Below the pieces are notes generated by a model that searched no databases, was not told where the DNA came from, and saw nothing but the letters and a program-made list of their open reading frames with translations. From the NCBI GenBank assembly GCA_046760105.1, contig JBHIDJ010000011.1:1-49542 (forward strand): 49,542 bases of DNA, in the 5' to 3' direction. Source of the DNA: JBHIDJ01 sp046760105. GTDB taxonomy: Bacteria > Pseudomonadota > Gammaproteobacteria > Acidiferrobacterales > SPGG2. The position numbers were made by a program, and so were the translations under genes. This document shows, one piece after another, positions 40,835 through 49,542 of the stretch (its first letter is position 1; each line of letters starts with the position of its first letter).

Positions 40835-42583
40835 TTAGTTCTTTCTTCGGGGGAGATAGAGATCGGTGATGGTGCCCTCGAATGCCTCAGCCGCGAATGC
40901 CACGGTCTCAGAAAGTGTCGGGTGCGGATGAATCGTCAGGCCGATGTCCTGTGCGTCACATCCCGTCTCGATAGCGAGACCGACTTCGGCTATCAGGTCT
41001 CCTGCATTCGGGCCAACGATACCCGCCCCTATTATCCGACCGCTGTCCTCATCGAACAGCAGCTTCGTCAGGCCCTCATCGCGTCCAAGACCTAATGAAC
41101 GCCCGCTCGCAGCCCAAGGAAATACTCCCTTTCCATAGTTCAAGCTTTGTTCCTTGGCTTCGGTTTCGGTCACACCTGTCCACGCCACTTCCGGATCGGT
41201 GTAGGCCACTGAGGGAATAACGCGCGCATCGAAAGCGCTTTTCATGCCAGCCGCCACTTCAGCCGCGACCTTGCCTTCGTGCGTGGCTTTGTGCGCGAGC
41301 ATCGGCTCGCCGACGATATCACCGATGGCGAAAATATGAGGCACATTAGTACGCTGCTGTTTGTCAACGGGAATGAACCCGCCCTCGTCGACATGCACAC
41401 CGGCGTTCTCAGCACCGATCACTCTACCGTTGGGCGTACGCCCCACTGCAACTAAAATGTGGTTGAAGATATCGGACGCCGGCGCCTTGTCACCTTCGAA
41501 CGAGGCGACCAAACCATCGGCATTCGGCTCTACACGGGTTACCTTTGTCTTTAGAAAAACATTGTCATACTGCTTTTCGATGCGTTTATGCAGCGGCCGT
41601 ACGATGTCTTTATCCACGCCTGGCATGAGCGAATCCATCAACTCGACGACTGTAATCTTGGAACCCAGTTCGTAGTAGACTGTCGCCACCTCCAAGCCGA
41701 TGATGCCACCGCCGATAACCAATAAACGCTCGGGGATCTCCCGAATCTCGAGTGCATCAGTTGAATCATTTACCCGGGGGTCGTTGGTGGGAACGCTTGG
41801 AATTTGCGTTGCCTGCGAGCCGGCGGCAATGATCGCTTGTTCGAAGGACACCGTCACCTGACCGTCCGATGCCTGCACCGTGAGCTCGTTAGGGGAGCTG
41901 AAGGTCCCGTGACCCTGAATGACGCTGACCTTGCGCTGCTTGGCAAGTCCACTCAGCCCGCCTGTGAGCCGATCAACCACACGTTGCTTCCAGCCACGTA
42001 GCTTGTCGAGATCGATTGTGGGTGGGCCAAAACTTACGCCGTGGGCGGCCATTTCCTTGGTTTCGGAGATCACTTTCGCCGCATGCAACAACGCCTTCGA
42101 GGGGATACACCCGACATTTAGACACACGCCACCAAGCACCGGATAGCGCTCAACAAGCACTGTCTTCTTGCCAAGATCAGCAGCGCGGAACGCCGCCGTA
42201 TAACCGCCAGGGCCGGAGCCAAGCACTAGCACCTCGGCATGGACATCGGCCTTCTCCGCAGCATGCGCAGCTGCAACACGGGAAGCAGGTGCCTCTGGAG
42301 TCGTGGTCGGCTCAGTGCGCACGGCGGGCGGGGCCGCCTTCTCCTCAGTGTCCAGCATAAGGATCGAAGAGCCTTCGGAAACCTTGTCGCCGACCTTGAC
42401 GGTGACCTCCTTAACCACGCCTGGGGACGGGGCCGGTACGTCCATCGTTGCCTTATCGCTCTCCAGCGTGATCAGCGGATCTTCGGCGTTGACGCGTGCC
42501 CCCGGCGAGATATGGACCTCGATAACATCCACATCCTTGAAATCCCCGATATCGGGAACCTTTACTTCAATGACATCGCTCAT
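40835..42583 (-). CDS. lpdA: Dihydrolipoyl dehydrogenase with N-terminal lipoyl domain (E3)
   Basis: The 582-residue protein has a lipoyl domain (residues 1-80, lipoylated Lys44 in ESDKATMD), an Ala/Pro-rich linker (83-112), and a full flavoprotein disulfide reductase. The flavoprotein part shows GSGPGGYTAAFRAADLG, the redox pair GGVCLNVGC (Cys154/Cys159), VIGGGIIGLEVA for NAD, and the HPHPTLSE active-site histidine at the C-terminus. It reoxidises dihydrolipoyl groups with NAD in the pyruvate dehydrogenase complex. An E3 with its own lipoyl domain is known from some proteobacteria such as Neisseria. It follows aceF by 62 bases. Confidence 0.92.
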   Translation of the reverse strand: MSDVIEVKVPDIGDFKDVDVIEVHISPGARVNAEDPLITLESDKATMDVPAPSPGVVKEVTVKVGDKVSEGSSILMLDTEEKAAPPAVRTEPTTTPEAPASRVAAAHAAEKADVHAEVLVLGSGPGGYTAAFRAADLGKKTVLVERYPVLGGVCLNVGCIPSKALLHAAKVISETKEMAAHGVSFGPPTIDLDKLRGWKQRVVDRLTGGLSGLAKQRKVSVIQGHGTFSSPNELTVQASDGQVTVSFEQAIIAAGSQATQIPSVPTNDPRVNDSTDALEIREIPERLLVIGGGIIGLEVATVYYELGSKITVVELMDSLMPGVDKDIVRPLHKRIEKQYDNVFLKTKVTRVEPNADGLVASFEGDKAPASDIFNHILVAVGRTPNGRVIGAENAGVHVDEGGFIPVDKQQRTNVPHIFAIGDIVGEPMLAHKATHEGKVAAEVAAGMKSAFDARVIPSVAYTDPEVAWTGVTETEAKEQSLNYGKGVFPWAASGRSLGLGRDEGLTKLLFDEDSGRIIGAGIVGPNAGDLIAEVGLAIETGCDAQDIGLTIHPHPTLSETVAFAAEAFEGTITDLYLPRRKN

Positions 42584-42645
42584 TTATGAGTAAATCTCTG
42601 TCGTTGTTAACCGCGTATACGCGCGCGGCGGATGCCACCCGCGGA

Positions 42646-44319
42646 TCAAAGTAACAGGCGGCGTACATCGGTGAGTACAAGACTCAGGAAACTCGTGAAA
42701 CGTGCCGCCTGTGCCCCGTCGATGACGCGATGATCATAAGAAAGCGACAACGGTAGGATCAATCGCGCTACGAACTCGCCGTTGTGATATACCGGTTGCA
42801 TCCGCGATCGCGATACGCCGAGGATGGCGACCTCGGGGGCATTAACGATGGGGGTAAAGGCCGTGCCACCGATCCCGCCCAGACTTGAGATGGTGAAACA
42901 CCCACCCTGCAGATCGGTGGGCGTCAGTTTCTTGTCGCGCGTACGTACACTAACGTCACCGAGTTCCGCCGCCAAGTCGAAAATTCCCTTGTGATCGACG
43001 TCGCGGATCACCGGTACCACGAGACCATCAGGTGTATCGACGGCCACCCCGATGTGGTAGTACTTCTTGACGATCAGACTTTCCCCGCTTGTATCGAGCG
43101 ATGCATTGAACGACGGGTACTTCTTCAACGCGGTCACGGACGCCTTCATCAGGAAGGCGAGCGGCGTTAATCGGATTCCTCGTTCCTTCGCGTCTTCTTT
43201 TAGCTCCTGACGAAAAGCCTCCAACTCGGTGATATCCGCCTCGTCGTGTTGCGTCACATGCGGCACCACGACCCAGCTGCGTTGGAGGTTAGGGCCGGAG
43301 ATCTTCTTGATACGACTGAGCGGTTGCAGTTCCACCTCACCGAACTTGGAGAAATCGATCTGTGGCATCTCCGGCAGTGCAAAACCGGCGGCTGCGGTTT
43401 CCGGGCGCGCCAACTGAGTCTTCACATAGCCCTGAACGTCTTCCTTCAGGACGCGCTCTTTGGGTCCGGTACCCTTGACCTTGCTGATATCTACTCCGAG
43501 CTCGCGTGCAAAACGACGTACGGTCGGACTCGCATGCGCCTTGCGAAACGCGGCTTCGTCGATTTCTGCCATCGTCGCCGTAGGCGAAGCGCGTTGCGCC
43601 GGCGGCGGCATCGCTGCGCTCACCGCAGCCGGCGGCGCGGTCGCAGCGACTTGCACTTGCGCAGGCTGTTGCACTTCGGCCGCTGCGCCGGCGGCGGCAG
43701 CCGCTTCGCTCATCTGCATGGTCACAATCAGTGAGCCTTCAGACACCTTATCGCCCACCTTCACCTTAAGCTCGTCTATCACGCCCGCATATGGTGATGG
43801 CACGTCCATCGTCGCCTTGTCGCTTTCCAGCGTAATCAGCGGATCTTCTGCGCTTACGCGCTCACCGGCTGCGACCAGGACCTCTATAACATCGACATCC
43901 TTGAAGTCACCAATGTCCGGCACCCGCACATCGACCATCTGACCAGCGCTCGCAGGTGTCGGTGGCGCAGCCGGCTCCTCATGCTCCGTGTGTGCCGTCG
44001 TCGCTGCCGCTTGCGATGCCGTGGCCTCCGTAGTCGATGCGATGCCCGCGCCGGGTGCTACCGTGGTTGTCTCCGTCGCCAATTCGAGCGTGAGGATGGA
44101 CGAACCCTGCGACACCTTGTCACCCACCTTTAGCTTGAGCTCCCTCACCACACCGGTGTGCGGTGATGGCACGTCCATCGTCGCCTTGTCGCTTTCCAGC
44201 GTAATCAGCGGATCTTCTGCGCTTACGCGCTCACCGGCTGCGACCAGGACCTCTATAACATCGACATCCTTGAAGTCACCAATGTCCGGCACCAGGACGT
44301 CTTTTGCGTTAGCGGCCAT
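42646..44319 (-). CDS. aceF: Pyruvate dehydrogenase E2, dihydrolipoyl acetyltransferase, two lipoyl domains
   Basis: The 557-residue protein has lipoyl domain 1 (about 6-80, Lys45), an Ala/Thr-rich linker, lipoyl domain 2 (about 130-204, Lys168), a second linker, an E3/E1-binding domain (about 266-303, ASPTVRRFARELGVD) and the catalytic acetyltransferase domain with SYDHRVIDG (His530). The two lipoyl domains are encoded by a 132-base segment that is identical at 43793-43924 and 44162-44293. It transfers the acetyl group from E1 to CoA. The gene lies 33 bases after aceE. Confidence 0.93.
   Translation of the reverse strand: MAANAKDVLVPDIGDFKDVDVIEVLVAAGERVSAEDPLITLESDKATMDVPSPHTGVVRELKLKVGDKVSQGSSILTLELATETTTVAPGAGIASTTEATASQAAATTAHTEHEEPAAPPTPASAGQMVDVRVPDIGDFKDVDVIEVLVAAGERVSAEDPLITLESDKATMDVPSPYAGVIDELKVKVGDKVSEGSLIVTMQMSEAAAAAGAAAEVQQPAQVQVAATAPPAAVSAAMPPPAQRASPTATMAEIDEAAFRKAHASPTVRRFARELGVDISKVKGTGPKERVLKEDVQGYVKTQLARPETAAAGFALPEMPQIDFSKFGEVELQPLSRIKKISGPNLQRSWVVVPHVTQHDEADITELEAFRQELKEDAKERGIRLTPLAFLMKASVTALKKYPSFNASLDTSGESLIVKKYYHIGVAVDTPDGLVVPVIRDVDHKGIFDLAAELGDVSVRTRDKKLTPTDLQGGCFTISSLGGIGGTAFTPIVNAPEVAILGVSRSRMQPVYHNGEFVARLILPLSLSYDHRVIDGAQAARFTSFLSLVLTDVRRLLL
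43793..43924 (-). repeat. 132-bp perfect direct repeat within aceF, copy encoding lipoyl domain 2
   Basis: These bases are identical to 44162-44293. Together they encode the conserved half of each lipoyl domain including the lipoylated lysine. The offset is 369 bases (123 codons). The flanking parts of the two domains differ. Confidence 0.9.
44162..44293 (-). repeat. 132-bp perfect direct repeat within aceF, copy encoding lipoyl domain 1
   Basis: Partner of the repeat at 43793-43924, in the same orientation. The similar lipoyl domain of the neighbouring lpd gene is alike in protein but clearly different in DNA sequence. Confidence 0.9.
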
Positions 44320-44352
44320 TCCAGCCCCTCATTTGCTTCGCCGTGTATGCGA

Positions 44353-47022
44353 TTACGCGGTGAGTGGATTCGGTTTGTCTGGATCGATCTCGTATTTTTT
44401 TATCGCTTCGCTCACCTTCGACATGGGGATCGCGCCGTCGTCGGCCAACGCCTTAAGCGCGGCTACGGTGATATAGTATCGGTCTACCTCGAAGTGCCTG
44501 CGTAGCCGCTTGCGCAGATCACTACGGCCATAGCCGTCCGTGCCTAACACCACATACCGTCGTGGCACAAACCGCCGAATTTGATCGGCAAAGGCCGTTA
44601 CGTAATCCGTGGCAGCAATTGCTGGTCCGTCTCTTTCGCCGAGACACTGCTCCACGTAGCTTGCCTTCGGTTTTTCTTCGGGGTGCAACATGTTCCAGCG
44701 CTCAGTGTCCAGTCCTTCTCGACGAAGCTCAGTGAAGCTCGTCGCACTCCAGACATCCGCGGCAACACCGAAGTCCTTATCGAGCAGCTCCGCCGCTGCG
44801 ATGACTTCACGTAAAATGGTGCCGGACCCCAGCAGCTGGGCCTTGGGCCTGTTCTTACCGCCAGCACCTTCGCTGAACAGATACATCCCCTTCAGAATAC
44901 CCGGCTGGGCACCCTTGGGGAGCGCCGGGTGCGAGTAGTTCTCGTTCATCACCGTAATGTAGTGATAAACTTTTTCCTGTTCCTGGAACATGCGACGCAG
45001 GCCATCCTGAACAATCACTGCGAGCTCATACGAGAACGTTGGGTCATAGGCAATACAGTTAGGAATATTCGCTGCAAGTATGTGGCTGTGCCCGTCCTGA
45101 TGTTGCAGGCCTTCGCCAGCCAGCGTAGTACGGCCCGCGGTACCACCAATGAGAAATCCTCGAGCCTGCATGTCGCCGGCAGCCCATGCCAGGTCACCCG
45201 TACGCTGAAGTCCAAACATGGAATAACAGATATAGAACGGGATCATGTTGATGCCGTGGTTGCTATAGGACGTGCCCGCGGCCATCCACGAACAGGTCGA
45301 CCCGGCCTCATTGATCCCCTCCTGCAGCACCTGTCCTTTTTTATCTTCGCGGTAAAACATAAGCTGATCGGCATCCACGGGCTTATAGAGCTGGCCAACT
45401 GGCGAGTAGATACCCAACTGGCGGAACATGCCTTCCATGCCAAAGGTGCGGGACTCATCGGGTACGATCGGCACGATGTATTTTCCGATCTTCTTGTCGC
45501 GCGTGAGCGTGTTGAGGATGCGCACAAACACCATCGTGGTTGATATTTCCCGTTCTCCGGTGTCTTTCAGCTGGGCCTCAAATGTCGCGAGATCCGGAAC
45601 CTCTAAAGGTTCGGCGCTGCGACGCCGGCTTGGCAGATAACCCCCCAACGCCTTGCGACGTTCGTGTAGATATTTCATCTCGGGACTGTCCTCGGGGGGT
45701 TTGTAGAACGGGGCCTCTGCGATCTCTTCATCGGAGACGGGAATATTGAAACGATCGCGAAACGCCTTGAGCGCATCTTCGCCCATTTTCTTTTGTGAGT
45801 GGGTAATATTTTGGCCTTCACCGGCCTCACCCATGCCATAGCCCTTTACGGTCTTAGCGAGGATCACGGTTGGCTGACCCTTGTGTTTGACCGCCGCCGC
45901 ATACGCCGCGTAGACCTTATGCGGGTCATGGCCACCGCGGTTAAGCCGCCAGATATCTTCATCTGTCATGTTCGCAACCATCGCCTTTAACTCAGGATAC
46001 TTGCCAAAGAAGTGCTCGCGAACGAAAGCGCCGTCATTAGCCTTGAATGCCTGATACTCGCCGTCGACACATTCTTGCATACGTTGTCGCAGCAGACCCT
46101 TGGTGTCGCGCATGAGCAGCGGATCCCAGTACGAACCCCAGACTACTTTGATGACATTCCATTCGGCGCCACGAAAAACCGTTTCCAGTTCCTGAATGAT
46201 TTTGCTGTTACCGCGTACCGGTCCATCCAGGCGTTGGAGATTGCAGTTGATGACGAAAATCAGATTATCCAGCTCCTCTCTTGCCGCCAGCGAAATAGCA
46301 CCAAGCGACTCAGGCTCGTCTACCTCACCGTCGCCCAAAAAGACCCACACCTTGCGCCCTTCGGTGTTCAAGATGCCGCGGTTGTGAAGATACTTCATGA
46401 AGCGCGCTTGATAGATACCCATGATCGGGCCGAGACCCATCGACACGGTAGGAAACTGCCAGAAGTCCGGCATTAACCAAGGATGAGGATAGGACGACAG
46501 GCCTTTGCCGTCTACCTCTTGTCGAAACCTGAGTAGTTGTTCTTGGGTAATGCGCCCCTCCAGAAAAGCGCGCGCGTAAATGCCCGGTGCCGAATGCCCC
46601 TGAATAAACACCAGGTCTCCGCCGTGGTCTTGGCTCGGCGTGTGCCAGAAGTGATTGAAGCCCACGTCGTACAGCGTCGCCGCCGAGGCAAAGCTGGCGA
46701 TGTGGCCGCCAAGCTCAGCATTTACCCGGTTGGCGCGCACGACCATGGCCATGGCATTCCAGCGGATGATCGAACGAATACGCCACTCGATCGCCGCGTC
46801 GCCGGGACTGCGTTCCTCTTGCGTCGTGGGAATGGTGTTCAGATAGGCGGTGTTGGCGCTATACGGCAAGTACGCGCCGGAGCGTCGGGCCTTGTCGACC
46901 AACTGCTCCAGCAAGAAGTGGGCGCGCTCGATGCCTTCGTGCTCCAAAACCGCTTCCAGCGCATCCAACCACTCTCGCGTTTCAAGTGGATCGATATCTT
47001 GCACCTTGGTAACGTCTAACAT
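44353..47022 (-). CDS. aceE: Pyruvate dehydrogenase E1 component, homodimeric type
   Basis: The 889-residue protein is the single-chain E1. It has the thiamine diphosphate motif GDGEVDEPESLGAISLAARE...NCNLQRLDGPVRGN around residues 230-275, the HSAPGIYARAFLEGR region with catalytic histidine, and YTAAGTSYSN-like MAAGTSYSNHG in the pyrimidine domain. Length matches E. coli AceE (887). It decarboxylates pyruvate and reduces the lipoyl groups of AceF. GGAGGGGA precedes the ATG at ideal spacing. A 138-base gap separates it from sucD, so it may have its own promoter. Confidence 0.95.
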   Translation of the reverse strand: MLDVTKVQDIDPLETREWLDALEAVLEHEGIERAHFLLEQLVDKARRSGAYLPYSANTAYLNTIPTTQEERSPGDAAIEWRIRSIIRWNAMAMVVRANRVNAELGGHIASFASAATLYDVGFNHFWHTPSQDHGGDLVFIQGHSAPGIYARAFLEGRITQEQLLRFRQEVDGKGLSSYPHPWLMPDFWQFPTVSMGLGPIMGIYQARFMKYLHNRGILNTEGRKVWVFLGDGEVDEPESLGAISLAAREELDNLIFVINCNLQRLDGPVRGNSKIIQELETVFRGAEWNVIKVVWGSYWDPLLMRDTKGLLRQRMQECVDGEYQAFKANDGAFVREHFFGKYPELKAMVANMTDEDIWRLNRGGHDPHKVYAAYAAAVKHKGQPTVILAKTVKGYGMGEAGEGQNITHSQKKMGEDALKAFRDRFNIPVSDEEIAEAPFYKPPEDSPEMKYLHERRKALGGYLPSRRRSAEPLEVPDLATFEAQLKDTGEREISTTMVFVRILNTLTRDKKIGKYIVPIVPDESRTFGMEGMFRQLGIYSPVGQLYKPVDADQLMFYREDKKGQVLQEGINEAGSTCSWMAAGTSYSNHGINMIPFYICYSMFGLQRTGDLAWAAGDMQARGFLIGGTAGRTTLAGEGLQHQDGHSHILAANIPNCIAYDPTFSYELAVIVQDGLRRMFQEQEKVYHYITVMNENYSHPALPKGAQPGILKGMYLFSEGAGGKNRPKAQLLGSGTILREVIAAAELLDKDFGVAADVWSATSFTELRREGLDTERWNMLHPEEKPKASYVEQCLGERDGPAIAATDYVTAFADQIRRFVPRRYVVLGTDGYGRSDLRKRLRRHFEVDRYYITVAALKALADDGAIPMSKVSEAIKKYEIDPDKPNPLTA

Positions 47023-47160
47023 CTTCCCCTCCGTTAGCGACCGCTGATGCTCAGCGTGAAAATTAGAGGACGATCAAGCAGGTCAGGGGTTGGTATCGTG
47101 CTCCTGCGGGTACCGGATCATACCACCATAGCCGATGATTGACTGTCGCCCGGCTCCGCT

Positions 47161-48036
47161 TCAGCCACGCAATGCTGTCATCATCGTCGCGCCAATGTTA
47201 GCCGGCGATTCGGCAATATGTACACCGGCGCTTCTGAGCGCCTCGCGCTTGTCGGCGGCGCTGCCTCTGCCACCGGCAACGATCGCGCCGGCATGACCCA
47301 TGCGGCGATGCGGTGGTGCCTGCACTCCCGCGATATAGGCCACGATGGGCTTCTTTGCCTTTTGCGCCTTCAGGTACTCGGCCGCCTGCTCTTCCGCCGT
47401 TCCCCCAATCTCGCCCACCATAAGGATCGCGTTCGTATCCGGGTCAGCCATGAACAACTCCAAGCAATCCACGAAACTCGTTCCCTGTACCGGATCCGCT
47501 CCGATACCGATGCATGTCGACTGGCCTAGCCCGGCCGCGGTCAGCTGCATCACCGCCTCATACGTCAGTGTACCGGAGCGCGACACTACTCCGATATGAC
47601 CGCGTTTAAATATATACCCGGGCATGATTCCGAGTTTGCATTGGTCGGGGGTAATGATGCCTGGACAATTGGGTCCGATCAGCTTGGTCTTCGAGTCTTC
47701 AAGCGCCCGCTTGATTTGCACCATGTCGAGCACCGGAATTCTCTCCGTGATACACACGACTAACGGCAGACCCGCGTCGATCGCCTCCATGATGGCACCG
47801 GCGGCAGCCTGGGGCGGCACGAAAATCACACTGGCATTCGCGCCGGTTGCCTCAACCGCTTCGGCCACCGTGTCGAACACGGGCAAATACAAGTGTTTGG
47901 TTCCGCCTTTGCCCGGCGCCACCCCAGCAACCATCTTGGTTCCATACGACATCGCCTGGTCCGTGTGGAACGTACCCTGCGCGCCGGTGATGCCTTGGCA
48001 AATCGCCTTCGTATCAGTCCCCACCAAGACCGCCAT
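47161..48036 (-). CDS. sucD: Succinyl-CoA synthetase, alpha subunit
   Basis: The 291-residue protein shows the CoA-binding QGITGAQGTFHTDQAMSYGT start, GPNCPGIITPDQCKLGIMPG, SRSGTLTYEAVMQ and the phosphohistidine site RRMGHAGAIV (His248). It is the housekeeping TCA-cycle subunit, much closer to typical SucD than the paralogue at 13750-14622. Its start is overlapped by the end of sucC by one base, so the two subunits are translationally coupled. The reaction is reversible conversion of succinyl-CoA to succinate with ADP or GDP phosphorylation. Confidence 0.93.
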   Translation of the reverse strand: MAVLVGTDTKAICQGITGAQGTFHTDQAMSYGTKMVAGVAPGKGGTKHLYLPVFDTVAEAVEATGANASVIFVPPQAAAGAIMEAIDAGLPLVVCITERIPVLDMVQIKRALEDSKTKLIGPNCPGIITPDQCKLGIMPGYIFKRGHIGVVSRSGTLTYEAVMQLTAAGLGQSTCIGIGADPVQGTSFVDCLELFMADPDTNAILMVGEIGGTAEEQAAEYLKAQKAKKPIVAYIAGVQAPPHRRMGHAGAIVAGGRGSAADKREALRSAGVHIAESPANIGATMMTALRG

Positions 48037-49208
48037 TACACCGTTCCCTTCACCGCATTGACCACCTTGGCTGCCGCATCCGCCAGGCTTTCCGCATAAG
48101 TCACCTGCAGGCGCGAGCTCTGCAATAAGCTCTTCCCCATCTCGCAGTTCGTTCCCGCGAAACGAACGACAATGGGCACTTTAATATCTTTTTCGCGTGC
48201 CACCGTCGTTATGCCCTCGGCGATGATATCGCAACGTGTAAACCCCCCTCCGACCGCATTGACGAGAATGCCTCTTACGTTGCTATCATCCAGGATAAGT
48301 TTGAACGCTTCTGCCACCTGCACGCGCCTCGCAACTGGTGGTATATCCAGAAAGTTCGCAGGTTCGCCATCATATTCCTTTAGTAGGTCCATCGTCGCCA
48401 GTGCGAGTCCCGCGCCTGTAACCAGGCAGCCGATGTTGCCGTCGAGCTTGATGTAGTTAAAGCCATAGCGCGCGCGCTCGCGGCGTTCTGTGTCTCCCTC
48501 CGCCGCCTCACGAAGTTCTGCGAGATCCTGGTGACGAAAAAGCGCGTTATCATCGATACTCATCTTCGCGTCGAGCGCGAACAACTCACCGCTTGTCGTT
48601 ACCGCAAGCGGGTTGATCTCGATGAGCCCCGCATCCAACGCGGTAAATGCATCATACATCCCGTGCATGAATCGCTGCGCGATATCGGCTTGTTCACCCG
48701 CTAATCCTAGGCTGGCAGCAAGCTTCTGCGATTGATCCTTCTGCAAACCGGTGCGAGGGTCGATTGCGATCTTCTGGATCTTTTCGGGGGCTTTTGCCGC
48801 GATGTCTTCAATGTCGGTACCGCCCTCGGCGGAGGCTATTAGCGTGACCCGGCTCGTGGAACGATCAACCAGCATACCCAAATAAAGCTCACGCGCGATG
48901 TCACAAGCCTGCTCAACGTAGACACACTTTACTTTTTCGCCGGCGGCACCGGTTTGCGGGGTCACGAGAACCGTGCCAATGAGTTCGGCGGCACTCTCTT
49001 TGACCGCGGGGACAGAATCGACGAGCCGAACGCCCCCCTTTCTCCCGCGATCACCGGCGAGAATCTGTGCCTTGACTACCCAACGGGTGCCATCCAACTG
49101 TGAAGCTGTTTTCGCTGCGTCATCCGATGTGAATGCGACCGCACCTTTCGGCGTGGCTATACCATAACCGGAGAGCAACTTCTTCGCCTGATACTCGTGA
49201 ATGTTCAT
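48036..49208 (-). CDS. sucC: Succinyl-CoA synthetase, beta subunit
   Basis: The 390-residue protein begins MNIHEYQAKKLLSGYGI and has the ATP-grasp features VKAQILAGDRGRKGGVRLV, LIEINPLAVTTSGELFALDAK and the C-terminal GNIGCLVTGAGLALATMDLL and FLDIPPVA-type segment. In most SucC the last reads FLDVGGGA; here IPPVARRVQVAEAFK is a mild deviation. The length is normal (E. coli 388). It sits 70 bases downstream of sdhB and is coupled to sucD. No sucA or sucB lies between sdhB and sucC. Confidence 0.93.
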   Translation of the reverse strand: MNIHEYQAKKLLSGYGIATPKGAVAFTSDDAAKTASQLDGTRWVVKAQILAGDRGRKGGVRLVDSVPAVKESAAELIGTVLVTPQTGAAGEKVKCVYVEQACDIARELYLGMLVDRSTSRVTLIASAEGGTDIEDIAAKAPEKIQKIAIDPRTGLQKDQSQKLAASLGLAGEQADIAQRFMHGMYDAFTALDAGLIEINPLAVTTSGELFALDAKMSIDDNALFRHQDLAELREAAEGDTERRERARYGFNYIKLDGNIGCLVTGAGLALATMDLLKEYDGEPANFLDIPPVARRVQVAEAFKLILDDSNVRGILVNAVGGGFTRCDIIAEGITTVAREKDIKVPIVVRFAGTNCEMGKSLLQSSRLQVTYAESLADAAAKVVNAVKGTV

Positions 49209-49278
49209 CGTGTCGGAACGGCGTGCGTATCAGCGTTCTGTAAAGACTACACGATCATGGACTTTGTTCTCTCGCATG

Positions 49279-49542
49279 CTAAATGGATCGCGCTACCATC
49301 AGCTTCTTGATCTCCGCAATCGTCTTAGCGGGATTGAGGCCCTTCGGGCATGTTTTCGTACAGTTCATAATCGTATGACATCGATACAGCCGGAAAGGAT
49401 CCTCCAGATTATCCAGACGCTCGCCAGTGAATTCGTCGCGACTGTCGACAATCCAGCGGTAAGCCTGTAACAGGATAGCGGGCCCGAGGTAACGATCACC
49501 GTTCCACCAGTAACTCGGACAGCTGGTGGAACAACATGCACA
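49279..49542 (-). CDS. sdhB: Succinate dehydrogenase iron-sulfur subunit, C-terminal part (5' end off window)
   Basis: The last 87 codons of SdhB are readable on the minus strand to TAG 49279-49281. The motifs are CACCSTSCPSYWWNG, PAILLQAYRWIVDSRDE, and FRLYRCHTIMNCTKTCPKGLNPAKTIAEIKKLM, which hold cysteines of the 4Fe-4S and 3Fe-4S clusters and the tryptophan/tyrosine surfaces near the quinone site. The protein passes electrons from SdhA to the membrane anchor. The N-terminal 2Fe-2S domain is beyond the right edge. sucC follows 70 bases later. Confidence 0.93.
   Translation of the reverse strand, partial: CACCSTSCPSYWWNGDRYLGPAILLQAYRWIVDSRDEFTGERLDNLEDPFRLYRCHTIMNCTKTCPKGLNPAKTIAEIKKLMVARSI

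Noticed and set aside
1..49542. CRISPR arrays, tRNA or rRNA genes, insertion sequences, integrase genes and riboswitches
   Set aside because: No regular repeat-spacer array, cloverleaf with typical T-loop, transposase or tyrosine recombinase motifs, or recognised riboswitch core was found on reading both strands. A model-based scan could still find weak ones.

Overview
The window reads as a piece of a proteobacterial chromosome, most likely beta- or gammaproteobacterial. Supporting traits are a homodimeric-type pyruvate dehydrogenase E1 (AceE) beside an AceF with two lipoyl domains and an E3 that carries its own lipoyl domain, Bug-type tripartite tricarboxylate transporters, and an integron cassette array. 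No rRNA, tRNA or taxonomic marker gene is present, so this placement is inference. Coding density is high. No intact transcription regulator, transposase or integrase was found.

Left edge to about 4.9 kb: the C-terminal half of the glutamate (methylaspartate) mutase E subunit is followed by a run of integron gene cassettes with recognisable attC sites and no integrase in view (a CALIN-like array). The cassettes carry a basic hypothetical protein, a nearly gene-free cassette holding a remnant of the mutase gene, an alpha/beta-hydrolase/adenylate cyclase fusion, an EamA-type transporter and a small hypothetical protein.

5.0-10.7 kb: an ACMSD-like amidohydrolase, a broken CRP/FNR-type regulator, and a translationally coupled three-gene operon for a cytoplasm-facing molybdopterin oxidoreductase (FeS subunit, catalytic subunit, four-histidine membrane cytochrome b). 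The first two subunits resemble SoeAB/PsrAB.

10.7-30.1 kb: a catabolic and transport region. A seven-gene minus-strand operon encodes a PLP-dependent dehydratase, a CoA-acylating aldehyde dehydrogenase, an ADP-forming acyl-CoA ligase (two subunits), a quinone oxidoreductase, an MFS carrier and a TauE/SafE anion exporter. Divergent from it are a YqjM-like old yellow enzyme and the two subunits of an aconitase X. Then come a TctCBA transporter, an LLM flavin oxidoreductase, a TauD-like dioxygenase, an SDR, an orphan Bug receptor and class I fumarase. One coherent reading is organosulfonate (sulfoacetate/taurine-like) catabolism with sulfite export and oxidation, but the desulfonating enzyme Xsc is not in the window and other carboxylate substrates are possible.

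30.1-38.5 kb: an NRDE-family protein and 3-hydroxybutyrate dehydrogenase flanked by matching short repeats, a large FAD/FeS D-lactate dehydrogenase, an acyl-CoA synthetase, and panB-panE for pantothenate synthesis, which look acquired.

38.9-49.5 kb: a minus-strand central-carbon block in the order sdhB (partial), sucC, sucD, aceE, aceF, lpd, a YbfF-like hydrolase and lipA. Succinate oxidation, succinyl-CoA ligation, pyruvate oxidation and the enzyme that makes their lipoyl cofactor are therefore together. The 2-oxoglutarate dehydrogenase genes sucAB, often found between sdhB and sucC, are not there.
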